Shown one piece after another: positions 7,023-13,297 of a stretch of 17,645 nucleotides of DNA (positions are counted from its first letter, which is position 1; every line of letters starts with the position of its first letter). This stretch comes from a bacterium (lineage in GTDB: Bacteria > Patescibacteriota > UBA1384 > XYA2-FULL-43-10 > 1-14-0-10-43-13), in assembly GCA_030649445.1 (NCBI GenBank), contig JAUSKR010000060.1:1-17645 (forward strand), read 5' to 3'. The notes under the pieces are model-generated. The model ran no database searches, was not told the origin of the DNA, and was given only the letters and a program-made list of their open reading frames with translations. The translations under genes were made by a program, and so were the position numbers.

Positions 7023-7988
7023 TTAAGCCATTTTATCATTTTTGCAGAAATTCACAAAGAGTAAGACGAGAGCATTTTCAATCTCGATCCGGCTGGACTT
7101 GAGGGCAAAATCCATCTCTTCGAGCTGTCGATAGAAAGAAGCCAACTCGTCAAAAGAAATTTTACGGAGTGATTGAGTTGTTTTTTGGACGACGAAAGGG
7201 TGAATGCCAGCAACTTTCGCAATGTTCGTCTCATGGCGGAGGAGTAGATCTTTAATCACCAGCATATTACGGAATTGGTAAACAACAAGGTTAAAAACCA
7301 TCATCAAGTCTTCGTTATTTTGGATAAAGGCATTGAGTAATTGGATTGCTCTGGTGCTATTTTGGGCGGCTAACGCATCGGTCAGATCGAAAATTTTTAG
7401 ATTTATATTTGGCTCAACCAAAAGGTCAACATCCTCTGGGGCAATTTCAACTCGTGATTCCGCCGCAGCATATGCCGACAACTTTAAAATCTCGTTCTGA
7501 AGTCGCCAGAGATCAGGACCGACAAAGAGAGTTAATTTTGACAGGGCTGGATTGCTTATTTTAATATTTTGTTCAGCTGTTTTGGCCGAAATAAATTGCC
7601 GCAAGGTGAGTTCGCTGACTGGGCCGAAATATTTGCTTGCGGCATTTTTGCCCAAATATTTATAGAGCCCGTCTCGAGCATCGGGCTTGCCGTTATCGAT
7701 AAAGACCACTTCGGAGCTGGCCGGCAGATTTTCGAGCATTTTAATTATTTTTTTCCGCAATTCGGCAAATTCCTTTTCAATAATTAAATTTTTGACAATT
7801 GTCAATTTCTTATCGCCGAGAAACGGCGCCGACAACACGGCATCGGTAAAATTTTCATAAGTTAATTTTTCCCCTTCAAGTGTGTTGACATTCAGATCGG
7901 TTTTTTGCTCGTTAATAAAATCATCAGTAATTTTTTTAACTGCCAACTTGATCGAATATGTATCTTCGCCGTAGAAAAATTGTGTCAT
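7023..7988 (-). CDS. holA: DNA polymerase III delta subunit
   Basis: Clamp-loader subunit that opens the sliding clamp. The N-terminus MTQFFYGEDTYSI is the usual delta start. It is followed by the weakly conserved AAA-like region with a VLSAPFLGDKKLTIV-type stretch and the C-terminal helical domain (LLNAFIQNNEDLMMVFNLVVYQFRN in pieces, residues about 215-245). Length 321 aa is within the normal 310-345. Delta naturally lacks a functional Walker A. The gene follows purD by 120 bp beyond a strong terminator, so it probably has its own promoter; only a loose TATAAA is seen before the ATG. Confidence 0.9.
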   Translation of the reverse strand: MTQFFYGEDTYSIKLAVKKITDDFINEQKTDLNVNTLEGEKLTYENFTDAVLSAPFLGDKKLTIVKNLIIEKEFAELRKKIIKMLENLPASSEVVFIDNGKPDARDGLYKYLGKNAASKYFGPVSELTLRQFISAKTAEQNIKISNPALSKLTLFVGPDLWRLQNEILKLSAYAAAESRVEIAPEDVDLLVEPNINLKIFDLTDALAAQNSTRAIQLLNAFIQNNEDLMMVFNLVVYQFRNMLVIKDLLLRHETNIAKVAGIHPFVVQKTTQSLRKISFDELASFYRQLEEMDFALKSSRIEIENALVLLFVNFCKNDKMA

Positions 7989-8037
7989 GGTTGCAAAACT
8001 ATATTTATACTCAAAATACTACATAGAATCTTTGTAA

Positions 8038-8083
8038 AAAACAAACTAGCCAGGCCATCATTTCCTTTTATGACGACCTGGCT
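8038..8083 (-). terminator. purD rho-independent terminator
   Basis: On the minus strand a 14-bp stem (8083-8070 with 8061-8048, two G-U pairs) closes an 8-base loop and runs into a U-rich tract (8047-8035). It lies 26 bp after the purD stop. Confidence 0.88.
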
Positions 8084-8108
8084 CGGTTCCGCGAGGTGTA
8101 TCCTCGAC

Positions 8109-9377
8109 TCAACTTGGGACTTCGACACCAGCGGCGATGTCGCTACGGTAGCAAGCATGTCCGGGCCAGGAGATCATCTGGACGACCTCGTAGGCGCGGC
8201 TCCTTGCTTCTTCGATGTCGCGGCCAAGCGCTGTGACGCCGAGAACGCGGCCGCCGTTGGTCAGGGTTAGTCCGCCGTTGATCTTCGTACCGGCGTGGAA
8301 GACCTTGATGGCGCCACTTTCCTCGAGATCACGGGCTCGGTCGAGCCCCTCGATGATCGCACCCTTCTTGTACTCGCCGGGATAACCGAGGGCGGTCATC
8401 ACGACGGTGACGGCGGCTTGATCACTCCACTCGAGGGTTCCGGCGTAGCTGTCGCCGCACGCCATCGTCTGGAGAACCTCGACGAGGTCGCTCTCCATGC
8501 GCATCATGACGGGCTGCGTCTCGGGATCTCCCATCCTGACGTTGAACTCGAGGATGTGCCAGCCGCTGTCGGTCAGCATCAGTCCGACGTACAGGAAGCC
8601 GGTGAACCCGAGCTCCTCGATCATCGGCCGGAGCATCTCAATGATCTCGGCGACCATCTTTGGCGTCAGGTGGCTAGCCGGTGAATACGCGCCCATGCCA
8701 CCGGTGTTGTCACCGGTGTCGCCGTCGTAGGCGCGCTTGTAGTCCTGCGCCGTTTCCAGCGCAATGATCTGACCACTCCTGCCGCAGAGCAGGAAGAGCG
8801 ACGCTTCCCGACCCTCCAGCAGTTCCTCGATGACGAAGCGCTGCCCGGCGGTGCCGAAGCTGCTCATTTGACGGATCGCGTGAGCGGTTTCGGCTTTGTT
8901 CACGCAGACGAAAACGCCCTTGCCAGCGGCCAGGCCGTCGGCCTTGACGACCCATCGGCCATGGCTCTGACTCTTCAACCAGGTGAGGGCAGACTCGGGA
9001 TTGTCGAACTTCCACCATCGCGCGGTCGGGATGCTGTGCTGGTCCATCTGCTTCTTGGCAAAGACCTTGCTCCCCTCGAGCGATGCGGCATGAGAATTCG
9101 GTCCCCATATCTGCAGTCCTTTGGGCCAGTTATCGACGAGGCTGTCAACAAGCGGCGCCTCCGGTCCAACGATGGTCAGATCCGGCCGCTCCTCTTTGGC
9201 CAGCCTGATAAGACCGGGGAGATTCGCCGCCGAGACATCGATGTTAAGGCACTTCATCTCCACAGCCGTTCCGGCGTTGCCGGGCGCGCAGATGATCTCG
9301 GTAACATCCGGACTCTGCGCCGCCTTCCAGACGAGAGCGTGTTCACGCCCGTCTGATCCGATTACAAAAACCTTCAA
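8109..9377 (-). CDS. purD: Phosphoribosylamine-glycine ligase (GARS)
   Basis: ATP-grasp enzyme joining glycine to 5-phosphoribosylamine in de novo purine synthesis. GSDGREHAL is at residues 7-15, the ATP-binding KADGLAAGKG at 145-154, and the catalytic/metal segment EFNVRMGDPETQ at 277-288; TGGMGAYSP is also present. Its 422 aa equal the full family length. The TTG at 9377 is chosen: TAGGAG lies seven bases upstream and the conserved N-terminus begins there, whereas a longer frame to 9428 would start inside the promoter. The gene is isolated (no other pur gene in the window), has its own promoter and terminator, and is much GC-richer than neighbours (38 of 60 bases in the row at 8881). No repeats are embedded in it. 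Recent transfer is likely. Confidence 0.94.
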   Translation of the reverse strand: MKVFVIGSDGREHALVWKAAQSPDVTEIICAPGNAGTAVEMKCLNIDVSAANLPGLIRLAKEERPDLTIVGPEAPLVDSLVDNWPKGLQIWGPNSHAASLEGSKVFAKKQMDQHSIPTARWWKFDNPESALTWLKSQSHGRWVVKADGLAAGKGVFVCVNKAETAHAIRQMSSFGTAGQRFVIEELLEGREASLFLLCGRSGQIIALETAQDYKRAYDGDTGDNTGGMGAYSPASHLTPKMVAEIIEMLRPMIEELGFTGFLYVGLMLTDSGWHILEFNVRMGDPETQPVMMRMESDLVEVLQTMACGDSYAGTLEWSDQAAVTVVMTALGYPGEYKKGAIIEGLDRARDLEESGAIKVFHAGTKINGGLTLTNGGRVLGVTALGRDIEEARSRAYEVVQMISWPGHACYRSDIAAGVEVPS

Positions 9378-9416
9378 CGGTTGGCTCCTAGTTCCGGCAC
9401 CTGAGTGCCTAGCTGT

Positions 9417-9445
9417 AATATTGCACAAAATTAATTCTTTGTAAA
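9417..9445 (-). promoter_or_regulatory. purD promoter
   Basis: Minus-strand TTTACA (9445-9440), 17 bases, then AATATT (9422-9417). It is placed between the polA terminator and the purD ribosome site, giving a leader of roughly 30 bases. Confidence 0.55.
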
Positions 9446-9472
9446 ATAAAATCAGCTCTGAAAAAGCCGATT
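9446..9472 (-). terminator. Terminator after polA polymerase half
   Basis: Minus strand: AATCGGC (9472-9466) pairs with GCTGATT (9456-9450), 7 bp with one G-U pair, followed by TTATTTT. Position and T run suit a modest intrinsic terminator. Confidence 0.6.
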
Positions 9473-9512
9473 AATATTAAGAATGTTATTTATTATCCTA
9501 TTTATAGGTGTG

Positions 9513-10793
9513 CTATTTAGCTTCAGCCCAGTTATTGCCCATACTAATATTGACTTCGATCGGGACACAAAGAGTAACGACATTTTCCATCGTTTCTTGA
9601 ACCAGCTCAGCAACTTCTTTGGCTTGCTTTACTGGCGCTTCGACAACTAATTCGTCATGAACTGTCAATAATAATTGTGGCTTGCGGTCGCTGCGTACTG
9701 TGTACTGAGTACTGAGTACTTTATCTAATTCTACCATCGCCAATTTCAAAATTTCAGCGGCGGTGCCCTGGACGGGAGTGTTGATGGCAATCCTCTCATC
9801 CGCCTCAACCATAAATCTAATGTGAGACTTGAGATTGGGTAAGTGCCGCCGTGTGCCGAAAAGAGTTTCGACGTAGCCCTGTTCGTGGCCGAGATCGATC
9901 ATCGAATTGACATATTTGGCGATGCCGGTGTGAATGCTGAAGTAATTTTTAATATAAAGCGCTGCTTCGTCGATCGGAATGCTGAGTGCCTGCGACAGGC
10001 CATAGGGTGTCTGGCCGTAGACGATGCCGAAATTGACGGCCTTGGCCTTACGGCGCTGATCTGGCGTGACTTCGTTCATCTTGATACCAAATATTTCCGC
10101 CGCTGTCTGGGCGTGAATGTCCTCGCCGTTCTTAAATGATCTAATCATCGTTTCGTCTTGTGCCAAGCAGGCAACAACGCGTAGTTCGATCTGGGAGTAA
10201 TCGGCTGAGATTAATTTCATGCCTTTTTCGGCGACGAAGGCACCGCGGATTTTCTCGCCATATTTGCCGCGGATGGGGATGTTTTGCAAATTTGGCTCAT
10301 TTGAATTGATCCGGCCGGTTGAAGTTTCGAGGCCATAAGTAGTATGAAGACGCGAATTTTCGTCAACGAGCAACGGCAAAGGTTTCAAATAAGTGGAAAT
10401 CAATTTTGAGATCTCACGATATTCTAAAATCAAGGGAATAATTTTGTGCTTATCCTCGATTTTTTTCAGTTCATTTGCCGCTGTCGAAAAACCGCTTTGG
10501 GACTTTTTTAAACCTTCTGTCTGTAATTTTAATTCTTCAAATAAAACAACCGCCATCTGACTTGGAGAACTGATATTAAAATCATGACCGGCCAATTTGT
10601 GAATCTTTTTCGTTAAAATTTCTAAATCGTTACTGAGCGCATTTTCCAGTTTTTTAAAAACGGCAACGTCAATCCGGATGCCGGCCTTTTCCATCTTCCG
10701 CAAAACCGGCTTGACAGCATTATTAATTTTATCCGCCGTGATTCGGGGGATCTTAATGCCTAACCCTTCAGCTTTTTTGATAAATTCATTCAT
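9513..10793 (-). CDS. polA: DNA polymerase I, polymerase domain only
   Basis: Family A polymerase domain for gap filling in repair and Okazaki-fragment processing. Motif A DYSQIELR is at 198-205 (Asp198), the O-helix RRKAKAVNFGIVYG at 247-260 and motif C HDEL at 379-382 (Asp380), all intact. The 426 aa start directly at the thumb region (VLRKMEKAGIRID), so the 3'-5' exonuclease domain is absent. The 5'-nuclease half lies upstream in the same frame, separated by a single TAA and 12 codons. GGGAG from the intervening hairpin lies nine bases before the ATG and may allow reinitiation. Residues 358-367 are read from a 30-bp repeat (9691-9720) that also bounds the S23 gene at 16199-16620; the loop before motif C tolerates it. 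Confidence 0.92.
   Translation of the reverse strand: MNEFIKKAEGLGIKIPRITADKINNAVKPVLRKMEKAGIRIDVAVFKKLENALSNDLEILTKKIHKLAGHDFNISSPSQMAVVLFEELKLQTEGLKKSQSGFSTAANELKKIEDKHKIIPLILEYREISKLISTYLKPLPLLVDENSRLHTTYGLETSTGRINSNEPNLQNIPIRGKYGEKIRGAFVAEKGMKLISADYSQIELRVVACLAQDETMIRSFKNGEDIHAQTAAEIFGIKMNEVTPDQRRKAKAVNFGIVYGQTPYGLSQALSIPIDEAALYIKNYFSIHTGIAKYVNSMIDLGHEQGYVETLFGTRRHLPNLKSHIRFMVEADERIAINTPVQGTAAEILKLAMVELDKVLSTQYTVRSDRKPQLLLTVHDELVVEAPVKQAKEVAELVQETMENVVTLCVPIEVNISMGNNWAEAK
9691..9720. repeat. Solo 30-bp AGTACTC repeat inside polA
   Basis: Read on the minus strand it is AGTACTCAGT followed by a 20-base continuation. It matches the left inverted terminus at 16199-16228 at 26 of 30 positions. 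Exactly 30 bp keeps the frame and adds VLSTQYTVRS-like residues to the polymerase. Confidence 0.85.
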
Positions 10794-10805
10794 GGTTTTT
10801 ATCTC

Positions 10806-10828
10806 CCCCCTCCTCTCCGAGGAGGGGG
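10806..10828. repeat. GC hairpin separating the polA halves
   Basis: CCCCCTCCTC and GAGGAGGGGG form a perfect 10-bp stem around three bases. On the minus strand it comes immediately after the TAA that ends the 5'-nuclease half and before the ATG of the polymerase half. It resembles the in-frame hairpin in manC. Confidence 0.85.
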
Positions 10829-10829
10829 A

Positions 10830-11942
10830 TTAGAGCAATTGCAATTGCTTATCTTTTTCTTTCTGCTGTTCTGCGGGTTTTGTCGATACCGGTTCAGCTT
10901 TTTCCGCTCCAAACCGACGCAGAAGCGAATGAAATCTCATTTTTTCGAAAAAATCCTTCACCTTACCTTTATCATAATCGCCCCAGTGGCAATCTTCAAG
11001 TTTAAAGTCAATCGGCACATCGCGGCGGATGGTGGCAAGACGCTGGGATAGAAATGCTTGATCTTTGTTTTCGATTAATAACTTTAGAATTCTGGGCTTG
11101 ATGTTTAATTGTTTTGCAATTCTTTCAACGGTCTTGTCATCCTGAACGTAGTGAAGGATCTCCTGGGATTCTTCGGCTGGCACCTCAGAATGACAACTAA
11201 ATATGATTTTCTCATACAATTTCTTTAACGAGTCAAACTTAATTAAAAGATTAGTCGCTGTCTTAACACCAATCCCCGGCACTCCGGGAATATTATCCGA
11301 CGGATCGCCGGCCAGCGCTTTCAGGTCAATAAAATCTTCCGGCTGGAGATTCCAATCTTTTTTAATCTCGGTGCGGTCAACGATTTGGGCGTTGGAAAGG
11401 CCGTGTTTCAGATTGTAGACAAAAATATTGCCGTCAATTAATTGAAAGGCATCCTTGTCGCCGGTGACAATGTAAATCTGAATTTTGAATTTTGAATTTT
11501 GAATTTCGGCATTTGTTTCGGATTTCGGATTTCGGATTTCGGATTTTTGGGACAATTGTACTATTGTCCCGATGACGTCATCCGCCTCAAACCCCTCTTT
11601 CTCATAAACCGGAATATTTAGAGTTTCGAGCAGTTCACGGACGCGGGGAATTTGATCGTAGAGTTCCTGATCGGCTTTGACCCGGGTCGCTTTATATTCC
11701 TTATATTCATCGTGCCTGAAAGTCGGACCGGCCAGATCAAAAGTGGCGGCGATATAATCGGGCTTCAAATCTTCCAGCACTTTGATCAGAGTCGTCGTGT
11801 AGCCATAGACGGCATTGGTCATCTCGCCGTTACTCAGTGACATCGTTTTTGGCAGGGCATGATAAGCGCGATGAATGATTGCATTGGAATCGATCAGGAC
11901 TAGGGTTTTAGTCCCGCGAAGTTTTAACGAAGTGGGATCCAT
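10830..11942 (-). CDS. polA: DNA polymerase I 5'-3' exonuclease half
   Basis: Flap/5' nuclease domain that removes RNA primers and displaced flaps. Metal-binding acidic residues are in place: Asp18 in LIDSN, the DD pair at 121-122, GDKD at 161-164 and DPSDN at 213-217, followed by the helix-hairpin-helix IPGVPGIGVKTA. At 370 aa it is longer than the usual ~300, for two reasons. Residues 133-155 are read from heptanucleotide arrays (11480-11543), and residues about 250-270 from a TGTCAT-type repeat (11135-11195). The C-terminus ends in a charged, Q/K-rich linker. The downstream polymerase half is in the same frame. It opens divergently from the gene at 12167; no strong ribosome site precedes the ATG. 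Confidence 0.9.
   Translation of the reverse strand: MDPTSLKLRGTKTLVLIDSNAIIHRAYHALPKTMSLSNGEMTNAVYGYTTTLIKVLEDLKPDYIAATFDLAGPTFRHDEYKEYKATRVKADQELYDQIPRVRELLETLNIPVYEKEGFEADDVIGTIVQLSQKSEIRNPKSETNAEIQNSKFKIQIYIVTGDKDAFQLIDGNIFVYNLKHGLSNAQIVDRTEIKKDWNLQPEDFIDLKALAGDPSDNIPGVPGIGVKTATNLLIKFDSLKKLYEKIIFSCHSEVPAEESQEILHYVQDDKTVERIAKQLNIKPRILKLLIENKDQAFLSQRLATIRRDVPIDFKLEDCHWGDYDKGKVKDFFEKMRFHSLLRRFGAEKAEPVSTKPAEQQKEKDKQLQLL
11135..11195. repeat. TGTCATTCTGAG-type repeat inside polA 5'-nuclease
   Basis: A 61-bp copy of the repeat at 4592-4691, with the same ends and internal GAAGAATC and GGAGATCCTTCAC blocks. It is read through on the minus strand as CHSEVPAEESQEILHYVQDD. It falls after the helix-hairpin-helix, between helices. 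Confidence 0.88.
11480..11543. repeat. Two heptanucleotide arrays inside polA 5'-nuclease
   Basis: Four units of GAATTTT (11480-11507, last unit ending in C) and, after an 8-base spacer, four units of TTTCGGA (11516-11543). Read on the minus strand they give KSEIRNPKSETN and IQNSKFKIQ, just before the conserved YIVTGDKD strand. Confidence 0.85.
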
Positions 11943-12050
11943 ATCCCAATCATAGCGGAAATAAAAATCTGCCGCTACTTGATATATTTTCTAATTGTGA
12001 TATATTAGTGCGTTGACGAACTTAAATAAGCTCACTTGTTTTAGGTCTAA

Positions 12051-12079
12051 TTGCCTATACCTATATTTTGTATTATATA
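12051..12079 (+). promoter_or_regulatory. Promoter for the gene at 12167
   Basis: TTGCCT (12051-12056), 17 bases, then TATATA (12074-12079). The leader would be about 80 bases and contains a CCGGT/ACCGG hairpin upstream of the ribosome site. Confidence 0.5.
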
Positions 12080-12166
12080 GTCAGCTAGGCCCGAAGCAAG
12101 GCAAGACGCAGAAATCTCCTGAATCCGGTGTCTGAAACCGGCAGGTCGCGTCGAAGGAGAATTGTA

Positions 12167-12820
12167 ATGAGCGTCGAGCTCTTTCAGGAAGCCGATTGGG
12201 TCAAGCGTGAGCTGGCCATCGGCGCAAGACTGGTCGAACTCGGTCTGCCGGCCTTTGACCCGGAGCTGGTCGACCAGGCGACCGAGGGCGGGGCCATCCC
12301 CGATTTCCGCTTTGTCCCGGCCGGACTCGGCCGGCGTCAGCTCCTGGAGGCCTGCCAGAAGGCCGGTCTCACGCTCTACGGTGGCAACGCCGCGAGCGCC
12401 GACTGTGATGGCGACAAGTTGCCGACCGAGCTGGGCGTGTTCACGCTCAACTACGCCGACATCTTCATGCCGGACCACGACGGCTCGCACCACCCCTTCA
12501 TGCTCGACTACGATGGGCAGCGGGAGTGGGCGACCGCACAGGGCGGCGACGGCTTCACCAGCGTCGAGGAGTGCCTCTACGCGGCCGTCTTGCGGCCGCG
12601 GGTCGAGCTGGCTACCTGCCCTACATGGGTGGGTCGATCCGCTGCCGGAACGCCTGCGGTTCCGACTGCTCGCTCGGCGTCGGCTGGTACGCCGACAACG
12701 GCCTCAGCGTCGGCTACTACGGCCTGGCCAGCCGGTGCTGTTATCTCGGTGCGCTCCCGCGGAAGTGGCAGGCACTCAGCACTTGATCCCCGACAAACAG
12801 TCGCGGGGTCGGAACTCTAG
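12167..12820 (+). CDS. GC-rich unknown gene with apparent frameshift
   Basis: I cannot name the family. The start ATG at 12167 has AAGGAGA six bases upstream. About 145 residues look like a genuine soluble protein (DWVKRELAIGARLVELGLP, then a GVFTLNYADIFMPDHDG region). After about 12600 this frame turns into S/T/A-rich composition typical of a wrong frame, while the frame one base back reads GYLPYMGGSIRCRN and a coherent ending, with a stop at 12784-12786. The pattern fits the loss of one base (true mutation or assembly error) or a -1 frameshift; no classic slippery site is seen. GC is very high (41 of 60 in the row at 12301, against 25 of 60 in ferredoxin). Own promoter and structured 3' region suggest a foreign cassette. 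Confidence 0.6.
   Translation: MSVELFQEADWVKRELAIGARLVELGLPAFDPELVDQATEGGAIPDFRFVPAGLGRRQLLEACQKAGLTLYGGNAASADCDGDKLPTELGVFTLNYADIFMPDHDGSHHPFMLDYDGQREWATAQGGDGFTSVEECLYAAVLRPRVELATCPTWVGRSAAGTPAVPTARSASAGTPTTASASATTAWPAGAVISVRSRGSGRHSALDPRQTVAGSEL
12613..12786 (+). other. Displaced C-terminal coding segment of the gene at 12167
   Basis: This is the continuation of the preceding gene in the frame one base back. It reads about 57 residues rich in G, Y, S, C, N and D (for example GVGWYADNGLSVGYYG) and ends LGALPRKW plus a few residues. Most codons end in C. The composition resembles tails diversified at AAC codons by diversity-generating retroelements, but no reverse transcriptase or template copy is in the window. 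Confidence 0.45.
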
Positions 12821-12887
12821 GGCATCGGTCTTTGGACTTCCCGCCGTCAGGCGGGTCGCTCGAAAATCGGTGCCCTTCCTTCTTTTA
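12820..12887 (+). terminator. Nested stem-loop with T-rich tail
   Basis: The outer stem GGGCATCG (12820-12827) pairs with CGGTGCCC (12868-12875, one G-U). Inside, CCCGCC-GTCA-GGCGGG (12840-12855) forms a perfect 6-bp stem. TTCCTTCTTTTA follows. It could terminate the GC-rich gene; an RNA element is an alternative. Confidence 0.5.
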
Positions 12888-12907
12888 TTTCAGTTTATTG
12901 CTGCTGT

Positions 12908-12936
12908 TTGCTTCGAACAGCTTTTTTGCTTATAAT
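12908..12936 (+). promoter_or_regulatory. Ferredoxin promoter
   Basis: TTGCTT (12908-12913), 17 bases, then a consensus TATAAT (12931-12936). The start codon is 31 bases further on. Confidence 0.75.
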
Positions 12937-12967
12937 AAAGACAATATTATTTTTTAAGGAGTGATAT

Positions 12968-13177
12968 ATGGTCGAAGGTTCGAAGGAAAAAAAAACTATC
13001 GTCGTTGATCCGGAGACTTGTATCGGTTGTGATACTTGTGAAGGAATCGCGCCAAAATATTTTAAGGTTGAAGCAGACGGCATCAGTCATGTCAAAAAAG
13101 CTTACGATGAGAAAGATGCCGATGTTATTACTGATGCGATCGATAGCTGTCCCGTTCAGGCGATTTCGTTGAAATAA
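12968..13177 (+). CDS. Single-cluster [4Fe-4S] ferredoxin
   Basis: A small cytoplasmic electron carrier of 69 aa. Four cysteines (Cys18, Cys21, Cys24 in CIGCDTC and Cys61 in SCPVQAI) can bind one [4Fe-4S] cluster. The central part EGIAPKYFKVEADG is the usual ferredoxin core where a second cluster motif is lost. AAGGAG lies six bases before the ATG and a strong promoter precedes it. No redox partner is encoded in the window, so its electron donor and acceptor are unknown. It is followed within 6 bp by a TGTCAT-type repeat. Confidence 0.93.
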   Translation: MVEGSKEKKTIVVDPETCIGCDTCEGIAPKYFKVEADGISHVKKAYDEKDADVITDAIDSCPVQAISLK

Positions 13178-13182
13178 TAAAG

Positions 13183-13279
13183 TGTCATTTCGAACGAAGT
13201 GAGAAATCTCATGTGCAAGAGGATCTCTCGCCTCACTCGACCCACCTCGCCGGTGGACTCGCGACGGCTCGAGATGACA
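13183..13279. repeat. TGTCATTTCGAAC-type palindromic repeat
   Basis: It begins TGTCATTTCGAAC and ends GCTCGAGATGACA (imperfect inverted ends). It fills the gap between the ferredoxin and the small membrane protein; an open frame runs through its distal part into the next gene. Confidence 0.75.
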
Positions 13280-13297
13280 GTGAATGCGGGGGGATAT

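Noticed and set aside
9378..9428. Longer purD start at 9428
   Set aside because: That start lies within the promoter -10 region and the added residues are not family-like; TAGGAG fits the TTG at 9377.
8295..9444. Long open frames opposite purD on the plus strand
   Set aside because: High-GC coding sequence gives long antisense frames; they lack ribosome sites and recognisable motifs.
10830..10832. Recoded stop (such as UGA as glycine, or pyrrolysine) joining the polA halves
   Set aside because: The codon is TAA, and TAA is a normal stop for several genes here. TGA ends purD. Low-level read-through remains possible but is not recoding.
11480..11543. CRISPR array
   Set aside because: Units are seven bases, directly tandem, without spacers, and translated inside polA.
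12047..12493. Minus-strand frame opposite the 12167 gene
   Set aside because: Antisense shadow of a GC-rich gene; the plus frame has promoter and ribosome site.
13199..13297. N-terminal extension of the small membrane protein
   Set aside because: Residues come from the palindromic repeat and lack a ribosome site. I could not fully exclude ATG 13274.
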